From positions 1,185,609-1,249,608 of the forward strand of contig MU004199.1 of the NCBI GenBank assembly GCA_010093605.1: 64,000 bases of DNA, in the 5' to 3' direction. Position numbers and translations under genes: made by a program. The notes beneath the pieces were generated by a model. That model had not been told where the DNA came from, made no database searches, and saw nothing but the letters and a program-made list of their open reading frames with translations. How positions within the stretch are numbered: position 1 is the stretch's first letter; each line of letters begins with the position of its first letter. This document shows, piece after piece, positions 46,206-56,625 of this stretch. Source of the DNA: Lophium mytilinum. Lineage: Eukaryota; Ascomycota; Dothideomycetes; Mytilinidiales; Mytilinidiaceae.

Positions 46206-46604
46206 CACGCTAGGCACGAAAAAAGTGGCACGCTCAATCAAGCGGTTCAACACCGTCTGAGGTGGCCCGGAGAGCTATCAGGCTTGCCAAAGCTAGTATT
46301 TCATGGACAGCAATAACATACTAGAGGACCTCAAACGGTGCTAAGAAAGGGTCCACAAATATAGAAATGGAGGGTAGGCCTTACGGAGTTTTAGAGTGTT
46401 AACTCCTGCTCCCACGGTGTCTCACCAAGCAAGTAGGTGCACCTGTCTGCCACTGCTTGGGGTGTTTTAACAAATTTTGATATAGTCCAACGCTAAGACT
46501 TTTATCTCGTTTATATATCCAAAAGTGCACTGAAGCACCACAAGCAGCGGTAGACAGGTGTACAAAAGGCAGGATAGAGTGCCACAATTCTCATGCCTCG
46601 CGGG
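46206..46604. mobile_element. Fold-back MITE, copy 2 (about 399 bp)
   Basis: Same terminal inverted repeats as copy 1 (GCACGAAAAAAGTGGCACGC on the left; GAGTGCCACAATTCTCATGC on the right). It has the same internal hairpin arms (46435-46470 and 46530-46565), including the shared motifs CACTGCTTGGGGTGTTTTAA and TGAAGCACCACAAGCAGCGG. It is about 165 bp longer than copy 1 because of extra sequence at about 46240-46430. No clear target-site duplication. It lies between the stop of the Zn(II)2Cys6 gene and the next gene, 272 bp before that gene's ATG, so it may form part of its promoter. Confidence 0.8.
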
Positions 46605-46875
46605 GCCGAAGGCGTGCTTCCCTGTCACCTGCCGACGCGGAGAAGCTATCTGCATGTCTATCCAATCACACATGGAGCGAGTTCGAATCTGGGGAGTAGC
46701 TTGACGAAGAGCTGCAAGGCTGAAAATAATAGGCATCAATTGGACGACACAGAGGCACTACTAGATACGAGGTCCAGCTACTCCGCCTTCTTAAAGATAA
46801 CGCAGCGCCTTGTCACTTTCGTTGTCCAGCCTCCCCATCTCAGTTTTTTGACTTCTGCCGTACGAAAACTTCGTT

Positions 46876-48219
46876 ATGCCTGCCCCAACAGGCGAACTCA
46901 CAGACCGGGCCGACATCCAATACTACAATGTCGGCCCATTGACGACCATTTGGACACCCCCGGATATTTGCCTGAAAACCACTACTGTGGTGTATAATGC
47001 AGGATACGCTATACCTCATGTCATGTCTTCTTTTACTGATGCCACAAATGCCGGCGTTAATATTAGATCCGAATGCTACCCGTCCTGGACTTCAAGCCTC
47101 ACCGCCACGTTGATCGACAAAATGACTCTCTTCAACTCCATCTGGCCCGACCTTGGCTTCTACTTCTATTCGCCGGGGGTATGCCCTGAAGGCTGGAAGG
47201 CGGCATGCACACAAACCACACTAATCGGCAATGTCGAATATAACAGTGTTGGATTATCGATTGGGAAAGATACAACACTGGCCATGTGTTGCCCTTCGTA
47301 AGTTTCTCTCGCTTCTGCTATAAAGTAGAACAACGCGATAAGCTCGAAGTGCCAAGTTAACGATAATTTTCTGATTCTTTTCAGAGGCTTTACCTGTGGC
47401 ACTATCGGAACCTACCTACAGACTTGCCAACAGAGCTCATCTGGCGACATCTCCAATGTAGCCGAGTGGAACACCAATACTCCACCCACGATCACGTCGT
47501 TGGGCACTATGAACCTCCAGAATGCTGAACTTATGGCGGTTAGCATTATTCCGATCCTTTGGGAGAATAGTGATACCGATGTCCTATCTCTTATGGGAAT
47601 CACGCCTACAGGGGCCTACGCACCTACATCAAGCTCATCTAGCAGTACACCAGCGCCGTCCTCCACCCTTTCAACCGCTCTCAAAACAACCTTTCAATCA
47701 GCCTCTCGAACAACAACCCCGCCACCTCCGTCTACATCGTCAGCCGCCCCAGCAGTAGCCCAAGGAAAAAGCAGACTCTCTTCAGGCGCAAAAGCTGGCA
47801 TAGCAATTGGCGTGATCGGTGCCGTGGCTATCTTTGCCGGCTTCCTAGCTCTCTTCATACGGCGCCGGAGGAGCAAACAAGCAGATCTAGCTGCCACAAA
47901 CCGAAACGGAGGCCACTCCGATCTTCCAGAACTACGCTCGCCGCTCACCGCAACGGCTCTCTCTGCAACAGCAGAGAAACACAACGCACCGGAGACTGAA
48001 CCGAATACTGTTCCAGCTGCTGTTCCTGCTGCACCGACTTTCGCGGCTGCAAGTCTAAGCACTCAGCCTAGCCCTGCTCGCCTCGACTTCCTCCGCTCAC
48101 GCATTGATGCGGTTCGCGCGGAGAAAGAGCGGCTGCATCGAATGGCGGAGCTGGAGGCGTTGGAGTTTCAGCTGCAGCGGGAGATTTTGGAGGCGCAGAG
48201 GATGGAGACTGGGACGTAG
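46876..48219 (+). CDS. Single-pass plasma-membrane protein, cysteine-containing ectodomain
   Basis: Two exons (46876-47297 and 47385-48219) join to 418 aa. The N-terminal 165 residues form a cysteine-containing domain (DIQYYNVGPLTTIWTPPDIC, SPGVCPEGWKAAC, AMCCPSGFTCGTIGTYLQTC) of a kind common in fungal surface proteins. A Ser/Thr/Pro stalk follows, then one transmembrane helix at about 278-299 (AGIAIGVIGAVAIFAGFLALF) followed by RRRRSK, an inside-positive orientation. The cytosolic tail is Ala/Pro-rich and ends in a heptad-like helix (RAEKERLHRMAELEALEFQL). No N-terminal signal peptide is visible from this ATG, so either the helix is a type III signal-anchor or an upstream exon is missed. 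I saw none before the MITE. The architecture recalls WSC/Wsp-like sensors but the domain is not WSC. Confidence 0.8.
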
Positions 48220-48964
48220 TGGGGAGGCGAAGTTGTTAAGAATACGCGATAATTTAATGATGGATGCTAGAGGGGTGACTGGACTACTGGAAAAGGTCCA
48301 GGCAAACCCACGGCTTTATCTACCCCTCGAGGACTGCAGAACTGTCATCGATCGCCGGGAAAGGCAGGACTACCGGTATTCCTCCTTATCTTTTCTCTAC
48401 GCCACTAGGAGTGTTGTATGCGGAATGCTTACTTCATACGCTTATTAGCATCAAGTTGTAAATACCTCGGGTCTCAATATGTCGTAATATGGAGGGTTAG
48501 GGATATACATATCAGAGTCTTGCAGAGTGGGTGGTCCTTAACTCTAACATCATCTTGTATAGAGAGTTATTTACGCTACTCGCGGCATTAAAGGCCCGAG
48601 CCTTTGTATTACTAGGGAGTGGGCGTGTAGTAAAGCTCTAAATGATATACTCTCGATGTCTGGGGATTTTGGAGGGTTAGTGGAGGAGATAGCCACGCAA
48701 CAATAATGTTTTCCCTTTTTGCTGATGACTTGAAAACTTGAAAACTCTGAATGATTTATGAGTGACTGGTACGCCGAAGAATGAAAGGAGAGATGATAGT
48801 AGCGTGGCGTATGCTTATCATTGCACAGTGGTAGGCAGCCAAAAGGCGCACCTACAGCCGAGTAGTTGATCCAATTCAGGTAAGTTATCGTACCAATACA
48901 CTCTGTCCTCATTCAACCTTTCCGCCCTTCGCTATTCAAACAGCCTCCTGGTCTAATTCCAAAA
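48220..48964. other. Convergent intergenic region
   Basis: 745 bp between convergent stops. An open minus-strand frame of 113 codons (48912-48571) shows no domain. AT-rich. Nothing to annotate. Confidence 0.35.
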
Positions 48965-50149
48965 TCACAATTGTTCTGCAACCCACCCCCACCACTCCTG
49001 CACATCCGCCCCCTCCCCTTTATCCCCCTTTACGCTCCCTCCAGCAACTTTAACCTCAATGTCCGAATCCTCCAACATCTTGAAACCAAAAGTGCCTTCA
49101 TAGCCGTCCGCTAAACCTTCCCGCTCCTCCTCCTCGCCATCCCCAGCACTCAGCTCAATCCCCGAATCCTTCAGCGCACGCCCCCTTGTCTTCCTCACCT
49201 CCTCAACCGCCTTTTCCAGCCGTAACTTCACGAGACTCTGGGGTAGCGCTGTAAAAAGATCCATTTTATTCGCCGCAACGAGCACAGGGATTGCGGCCGG
49301 CCCTTTCGAGGTCTTGTTCCCCGTATGCCGTTTTTGTAACAAAAGCAAGACATCGTGCAAATATTCTCCGGTCTCGGCGGCCCCCGCGTCTTCGCCCAAC
49401 GCCGCGGCATCCAGCACGAAGATTATGCCCTTGAGCGCACCCCCGGGGCTGGTCTTTGTGAGAGACGAGAGCGCATAGTGGCGCAGCTTCCCGTGGCCGG
49501 GGGTGTCGAGCAGCCGGAACTTGCGTGCACGGTCGGCGGAGGGGTCGTTGTTCGACCGGTAGCGGGAGGAGGCGGGTGTCGTGGTGATAGGGAGGGTCAG
49601 GCTGGCGGCCGTTGGGGTCGAGGAGGTGTGGGTTGCGGAGGGGGCGCCATGGGAGAGCTGTGAGAGATCGTGGTCAGCGAACGGTCTGTCGGGAGTCCGA
49701 GCTGCTCGAAGCTATAAACAGAGCCGGAGTATCTTGGGTACTCTGGTCCCAGGATCGGCACTAATTTCTAATTTGCGCCTCTGTTATATTTGGGGCTGGG
49801 TGACTGATGACAGCAGTGAAGCTGACAGTCTTCGTCCACTGGGACCATTCTTTCGGGACCTGGAGACCCCGGCAAGGCGTTTTCCCCAGGATCGAGATGG
49901 GTGAGGGCTGAGCGCGTCGGGGACCAGCGTAGATGAAGTCGCACTCACCAGCGTCAGCAAGCTCGTCTTGCCCGCGCCGCTGGGCCCAACCAGCAGGAAG
50001 GTCGGGAAACTGTCGGGCGCGCGGCGGCGATAGATGTAGGCATGCAGCAGGATTGGCAGCGCAATCACGACGAGCAGCGCCAGCGCGAGGGTGCCGGGAT
50101 GCGGCGCGAAGGCGAGCGTGAGCCAGCTGTCAGCATCGTGCCAGGCCAT
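48965..50149 (-). CDS. SRP102: Signal recognition particle receptor beta subunit
   Basis: Two exons (50149-49949 and 49657-48965) join to 297 aa. SRbeta is an ER-membrane GTPase that anchors the SRP receptor alpha subunit during co-translational targeting. Visible: a transmembrane helix at about 20-38 (TLALALLVVIALPILLHAYI), then the G1 P-loop LLVGPSGAGKTSLLTL. After the splice come G3 DTPGHGKLRHYAL, GIIFVLDAAAL and G4 VAANKMDLFTALP. The C-terminal helix contains the usual EWWGWVAEQL ending. The open frame reaches 50278, but its first codon is GTG directly preceded by a stop; the ATG at 50149 gives the family's typical short N-terminus. The intron is 291 nt, long for this region, and I see no element inside it. 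Confidence 0.9.
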
Positions 50150-51596
50150 GCTAGGGACCTGGGAGAGGGCGGATTCGAGGGCGTCGAGATTGGGAGGGTG
50201 AGGTTGGAGCTGGGTTGGGGTGTCGTGGGCGTGGTGAGTGAGACGACGTGGTCGACGTGGGGATTGCGTTTCGCTCACGAGTCATTGCTGGTGTGCCGGA
50301 TGGCGCCGCGCGGAGATCTGGTGCGGGAAAGGCGGGCACTAGTGAGCTTATTTTGGCCGTCACAACTTCCAACCACCTGCATGCATGCGTATTACAGCGA
50401 GACTCGAAATAGTCCGAGGAAGAGGGCCGCCTGCATTCGTCAAACTACATAGATGCTTTTGATACTAACTTGGTAATCATACAACACACTGCCGCCGTCA
50501 TTAATGCACTCATCCCGGGTCCATCTCTTTTCGCCCCCATCTCATATTGATCTATGCAGGCCTCCTCCTTCTCTTTCACCGACATTACAATGCATCGTCC
50601 AACCTTGCATCGCTGATCTCATCGTGCGGTCGATCCGTGTGTTTGACCATCACGACAGAGCATTACAGGACAGCGCAGGAGAGGTAGACTGAAAACAAGT
50701 GAAAGAGCCGGTATACCTATAACCTACATGCTCCACGCCAGAATTTTTTGCCCACTTGCACCGTAGCCTATGATCCATACCGATACCGAACCCGTAATCC
50801 GTAACCCATTGCCCATACAGTGACCATTCCAAATACCCAGTGCCTTAGCCGTACCCTTCCCCTAATCCTGATACCTAGATCTCATGACCATAAATGCCGT
50901 TACAAAAGAAACAAGAAAAAGATTTGCATGGTGCAAGCTACAACATATGAGATGAAATTCGGGACAGGGAAGCAAGCGCTCATGCAGTTTCGTGACGGTC
51001 ATACCTAGGTAGCATAGATAGCACATGACAGATGACAAGTTCGAACAAGGAGATGCAACTTGCAGCCGACAGAACCTGAGGTAGAGATGGAGGGCGTTTG
51101 ACTACAGTGGTGGGCTTGTTTTGCAGAACAAGAGCTGCGTGACTGATTCTGAAAGCCCGGCTCCGAATGTAGGGGATCTTGTGTGGGTTGCTGCGTGGCC
51201 CTTGACTTTCAAAGCTATCCTAGTACGGCGGCCTTCTAGGCAAACCGGTTGCTAGCCTTAAACGCCCTGTTCCAATTTATATCCCTGTGCCTGCGCCCGA
51301 CCCATGCCGAGCCTACGAAAGTGCAAGAGACTTGGCTCAATAGCAATACTTTCAGGCTGGCAAGGTGATAGCCGGCTTGACGGGAGCCCGAAGCGGGATG
51401 TGGTAAGAATGACTCGACAATGAATTTCGTTAAGAAGAACGAATTGGATATGGTGATAAGTATGTGGGGTGTATAAACGCAGAACCCTTCCAGATTAGAC
51501 ATGGCTTCATCTTCGTCTTCCTCGCTCGTGGCCGGTATGCTGTGTAATGTAGATGTATAGCATTTTCTTTTGGGTGCGTGGAAGGAAGTTGAGTGC
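50150..51596. other. Intergenic, 1.4 kb
   Basis: It includes the promoter of the SRP receptor gene and the 3' flank of the vib-1/xprG-like gene (both on the minus strand). No frame with a recognisable domain. A CCATAYCGATACCGAACCCG-like run of short similar words occurs near 50770-50815, too irregular to call a repeat. Confidence 0.35.
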
Positions 51597-54424
51597 TCAA
51601 TACGTGGTGTGGCTAGTATGAGCAGCGTGGAGGTCAGGGTAGTAGCCACGGCTGGACTCGATCCCTTGGAAACGGCCGCAGCCTCCGACCTGCCAGCCAG
51701 TTGAAACTGACTCTTCTTTGATCCTCCTTGTGTCCTGGAACGGTGCTGGAGGTGGCTTGTCTTGAGGAATTCCAGCGTCGTAGATCGGACTTGGATAGTA
51801 CTGGTAACCATCGTAACCATCGATCGCTTTGCTTTCATCTTCGTCCATCATGTGTTGGTCTCCGACCAAGCCCTCCACTGGACCTCCACTCAGCGAGCTA
51901 GCGGAGCTCACCGAATGACTGCCTACTGGGCTGGGGTCGAGTGAATACTGATTGCCGGGACGATATCCTCCCGCATTGTATCCACCAGATAGCCCACCAC
52001 CACCTAGGCCTCCAGAGGGCATGTAGCGTTGTAGCCCTCCAGCACCGTAATGAGAATGGCCAGGACCACCAGGGCCTGTTCCACCTCTTCCTGAATTGCC
52101 AGTACCATGTGGCCCTTCGTTTTGGTAGTGGCTCGGTGAACGACCACGGACAACAACAGGCTGGGAAACGCGCTGCGCGACTTTGAACCAGTTGGGTTTT
52201 TCATCACAACCTTTCTGTATATTGACCCACAGCTCTACAATCAGGTGGTAGTACTGTTGCTGGGCTCGACGTTTTCCATTGTTTGCCGTCGCAGACTTGA
52301 ACTGAATCCGTTCGAAAGTGTGTTGGTGTGTGGCGGCAGAGTGGCCTGTAGGAGCGTACCCATGGGGCTGCTCGCCATCGTTTTGAAGAGGTAGATAGGG
52401 TCCTCCCACACTTTGCGTGGACTGGTAGTGAGCCAAACCATACGTGTGGTCGTTATGCGATTTTCCCGGAGGTGTGGGAGAGAGGAGTTGTTTCGTGATG
52501 GCAAGTTGAGGTCCCTTGTCTCGCTTTGGGGTATGTTGAATGAGCTCAATCGTTTTCCCGGTGGCTCCATCCACGGCAGCCGACAATGACATTGCAATCG
52601 ACTGAATCTGTTCTGCAGGCTTGCTCCCACGGGTTAGGTAGAGACGCCCGTTGTTGCTGATGTGTGGGTTAAGTGCGTATGACACAAGCACAGAGAAATA
52701 GTTGCGTCGATAGCAAGTCCACACTCTATCATTGGAGAAAAAGAACCCCTTTTCGATCTTGGCGTCAATGTGCGGGACAATGGTCTGGCCATCGCAGGTA
52801 ATGTCGCCATAGTTCTCCTGTTGATTGAATGGAGGCGTATCAGTCAGAGCCTGTGGGTTGGTGGAGTAATTCATCATGGTCCCTGCGCTACTGAACGAAG
52901 ACGCTGATGGCGGAGAGAGTGGGAGAGAGGTCTGAAGACTGCGAGGTGTCTCGGGTAGCGAGCCGTACGGGGCTCGAGAAAGCGGATCGGGATGCCCACG
53001 AGGGGAGAGGGCAGAGTGTCTGTGGAGGTGAGGTGTTGAAGTGGTATAGTTATCTCTAGCAGATGCTCCTAGAGATGGTGACACTGGATTGCCAATCCCT
53101 GGTGATCGTGCAGGAGGTAACATGCCCGGTGTCGAATGGTCCGTTCTACCGTCTGCTGTCAGCTGTCATGCATCAAAACTCAGGTTGGACGGGACGGAAA
53201 GGCTATCGAGCGTCAAGGCTACTTACATAGACGACATTCTTCTTGGCATCAAGTTGCCAAACTGCTGGTAGGTGTTCGGGAAATACTGGTTCGTATTCGA
53301 GTACGAGTTTGCCAGGCTGGGGGTGGGATATCCGACGCTGGCTGCCGAGAAGGACGAGAAGGCTAACGAGGATGCGTTTGAGCTCGGACTGGTCGAGATG
53401 GAGCCTGAGCTGGAGTCGGAGAATCCAGTGCCGGTTTGGTGCCTATAGCTGGCCTGTTAGCCACGTCCTCTAGGCGTGCGTTCGGAAATGATGCCAGCAG
53501 GAGGCTATGTGTAACATGAGCAGCACGGTGGCACGGTTTTAGTTGTCAATCCTGACAGGCACGATATGACACGGCTGGGGTTGTCGTGTGATCAATGTGA
53601 CAGACCGGCGTGGTGGGAAAGATAGGTGCACCACTCTGCCGGTACGTGTACGACCTGCGTGCTGAGGGCCGACATGACGACGTGTTTGTTTCGGTTGCTA
53701 TCGATTGGTGCCGTAGAGGGGAGCGGAGTCGGGCAGCACGACGAGAAGGCGTCGAATGGTGCGGGAGCGCGCTGGGGCGGCACGGCAAGGCAACACTGCC
53801 GAACTTGGCAGCCTGCAAGGCTGGGGGCAGACCGGGTGGGGAGGGTCCAATGAAGAGAAGAGCAACTCACTGTGCTTCATGTGGTCGATGGGGCATGTAA
53901 CGCATCCCACCTCCTGCGCTGATAGAGTGCAGCGACGACTGCTGGCCGTCGCGCCTCAACGTGTCCGGGACGGCAAAGCTGTGGTGTGCATGGGAGCTGA
54001 TGTGCTCGATGCTGCTGCACTCCTGCTCCGATGAGAGGGGGTAGTCGGAGGCCAGAGACAGCGGCTGGATGACTGCGGGCCAGTTAGCCAATCACCCGGG
54101 CACGCCGTTTTCGCACTCGCAAAGTGTGCAACACGGTGGGACAACAACGGACAACGTGCGTGAGAAGAAGCGACCACGCAGACTGCACCCTAGGGTGGCA
54201 CAATGGGGGTCGGGCGTCGGGACGGCGTGCAAGAGTGCACTACATGAGGTCGCAGCCGCGGCGGCCAGCGAGATATAGAAGAATCGCAGCCAGCGTGGAG
54301 GGGGGCAGTTGGCAGCAGACAGAGAGACAGGGAGAGCAAGTACAGAGAGGAGTTGAGTAGTGAAGGGGGGGCTGTTTGGCCCCGACCGTGCTGGGGGGCT
54401 TAAGGCTGACTTACCTTGATTCAT
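51597..54424 (-). CDS. vib-1: VIB-1/XprG-type transcription factor (Ndt80/PhoG DNA-binding domain)
   Basis: Four exons (54424-54415, 54072-53871, 53442-53227, 53145-51597) join to 658 aa, close to Neurospora VIB-1 (about 670). VIB-1/XprG proteins control protease secretion, nutrient-stress responses and heterokaryon-incompatibility death. The Ndt80 domain spans about 253-480: ENYGDITCDGQTIVPHIDAK, KGFFFSNDRVWTCYRRNYF, RAQQQYYHLIVELWVNIQ and VAQRVSQPVVVRGRSPSHYQ. A Gly-rich region follows, then the family's C-terminal block GWQVGGCGRFQGIESSRGYYPD. The first exon encodes only MNQ plus one base; exon 2 begins VIQPLSLASDYPLSSEQ. The last intron uses an AG in GGTAG, because two earlier AGs lead at once to stops. 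The N-terminal exons rest on splice logic and are less certain than the DNA-binding exon. Confidence 0.88.
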
Positions 54425-56523
54425 CGCTGCAGACGCGCCGCTCGCTCGCTGCTCTTCACTCGCTCCTGTTGGCCGTCTAGCCGCTCGATCTCGTCTGCGT
54501 CGGCGGTAAGCACTTCTTGCCGCTGTCGTGAACAGGCCAGACTGGGGCCGATGGGCGCTTCAGCAGCAGAGCCTCAGACGGGCCGTCGCGTAGACTCGAT
54601 CGTCGCCGTCGAACCTCTCGATCTCTCTCGAACCGCCTCGATCCTCTCCAAGCGCTGCCTCCTGCGTAGCCGCTCGCGGCCCGGCTGCGCTGCTCGGGCG
54701 GCTCGGTTTCCGGTCCCTCACTGCTCGTTCGGGCGTAGACGCGGCCTGAGAGGGCAGGTCGCCTGGACTCGCTTCAAGGGAATCTGGGGGTTTAGCCGGT
54801 CCGGGGTGCGATCCTCAATTAGCTGCGGCAGCTACCTGGGTAGCTGGTGGCTGGCTGGGATGGAGATGTCTGTCGTGGTCGCTGGAGGCAGGTCGCAATG
54901 CCGAACCACTTTATCCACAGATTGAGATGGCGAAGCGGTATCCGCACAACACAAGCAGGACAGCTGGAGCAAAGGCTCGAGATGCACGCGCACTCGCTTG
55001 TCACGCGGCGGGTCGTCGAAGTCAACGGCCCGGATGATGTGCGGGATGCTTGCTGGCGGAATGCTGTGCCTTAAAACGGTCGGAACGCTCAGACTGCTCT
55101 GCGCAGATCAAGCGATGACGCACAGACAGAAGGGATCTGACGACGGTCCTGGCTGCTGGGCAATGCTGCGATTTCGGCGGAGTCTGGCCGGGTCAGTCAG
55201 TCACTTCCCCAGCGCGTATGCCAGCTCGACTCGAAACGTACCAGGTTCTCCTGTGGCGGCCAAAATTGCGTGGCGTCCAAAGCTCGCCGTGTGGCTTTTC
55301 GTCTTCGATCTGACTTGTCTGCCTCGAAGGTGGGCCGGTTAGCGATCCGCGCGGAAGGCCGGATGCTGGGAGTCCTGTTGGGTGATCTGCTCGGCCTTCG
55401 TATTCGATTCGCCGCTGTCGTCGCGGGCGGTTGTTGGTCGAATGGTCGAGTGACGGAAGGGGAAATATGAGAATAATGGTGAGTCTGACGTCCCTGGCAG
55501 CGCGAAGGCAGCGGACATATAAGCACCAAAGCTTCTTCCAGATCGGCTTCTGGCAACGGCGCGGTCGCACAGACGGCTAGGACCCTGCGATCCCCGTGAT
55601 CTCTAGTTTGGCCGTCCCTGGTAGTGGAGCAGGCGGACCAGACTTGGGATGCAACGCGGTTTAATGACAAAGGGGCAGTTTAGACAGAACTTGGGCCAGC
55701 GTGTGGAGACAGTGGTGGAAAAGGTGAGCGGAGAGAATGAGGTCAAAGAAAGCACCGGGCATTAACCTGATGAGCGGTAGAAGTACACGGCTTGGGATCT
55801 GCTGGGACTTGGGGGAGTGACTGGGGATGGATCGACGGCGGATACAGGGCACGACTAGCTGGCAGTTGTGCCGGGTGGTATCCTTGGATGGCTGAAAGGA
55901 GAAATATCTACCTAGGTCGCTTTAAGCACCAGTTGTTGATGGCTCAGATTCAGCCCCGTTGAGCATCCATCGTATTGCCCAGGCTCAGACCACGGCGATT
56001 CTAGCACAGGGTAGCATTGGCAAGCTGCAGCACACCACTTCCCAATGCGGTCTATCTATATCTCCGAAGGCAGGGAGGAATGATTTGCCCCAGGGCCCAA
56101 GCACCCATCCTTTCTCGAAGCGTCTCCCGCCCACGCCGGGCTGCATTCCTTGCGCCGGAGAGCTGGCGGCTGCGGCGCGCTGGGGCAGGATGGGGCAGGA
56201 TGGGGGCAGCCATTGGCTAGTGAATGGACGCAGGAACATGGAGCGCGCAACACGGCTCGAATGCTTAGGGCCTCGAGACGGCAGCTCACGTCCGCCAGCC
56301 TGGGAATGCGATGTTTCATTTCGGCCGCCTCTAAGAATAACGTGCAGCAGCGAACGCCGGATGATCAAAGTTTGCTCTGCAGCAACCCCAGGCGAGCGCG
56401 AGGGGATTGGCTGAGCTCGCCAGGCTCAGGGCCAAGAGGCTGCCTTCTCTGACGCCACGGCCCGCACGGCGCAGGGGCAGCGGCGATCGGGCGGAGAAAC
56501 GGCGTGCCGAGTGAATTGCTGGG

Positions 56524-56625
56524 GTGCTGGGGGGTGATGGGATGGGGGCGAGGGCTTGGGTGAGCTTGGACAGGACGGGAGGGATAGGACGGGGGGAACA
56601 GGACGGGGCAGTGGTGAATGGGAGG
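56524..56625 (+). repeat. G-run-rich purine tract
   Basis: The plus strand has many GGG or longer runs separated by 2-8 nt (GGGGTGCTGGGGGGTGATGG, GACGGGAGGGATAGGACGGG, then GGACGGGG), with repeated GGACGGG words. A shorter similar stretch, GGGGCAGGATGGGGCAGGAT, lies at about 56183. The pattern could form G-quadruplexes or may be just a degenerate simple repeat. Confidence 0.5.

Noticed and set aside
46677-46695. GAGTTCGAATCTGG, resembling a tRNA B box
   Set aside because: The flanking bases cannot form a T stem and no tRNA arms surround it.
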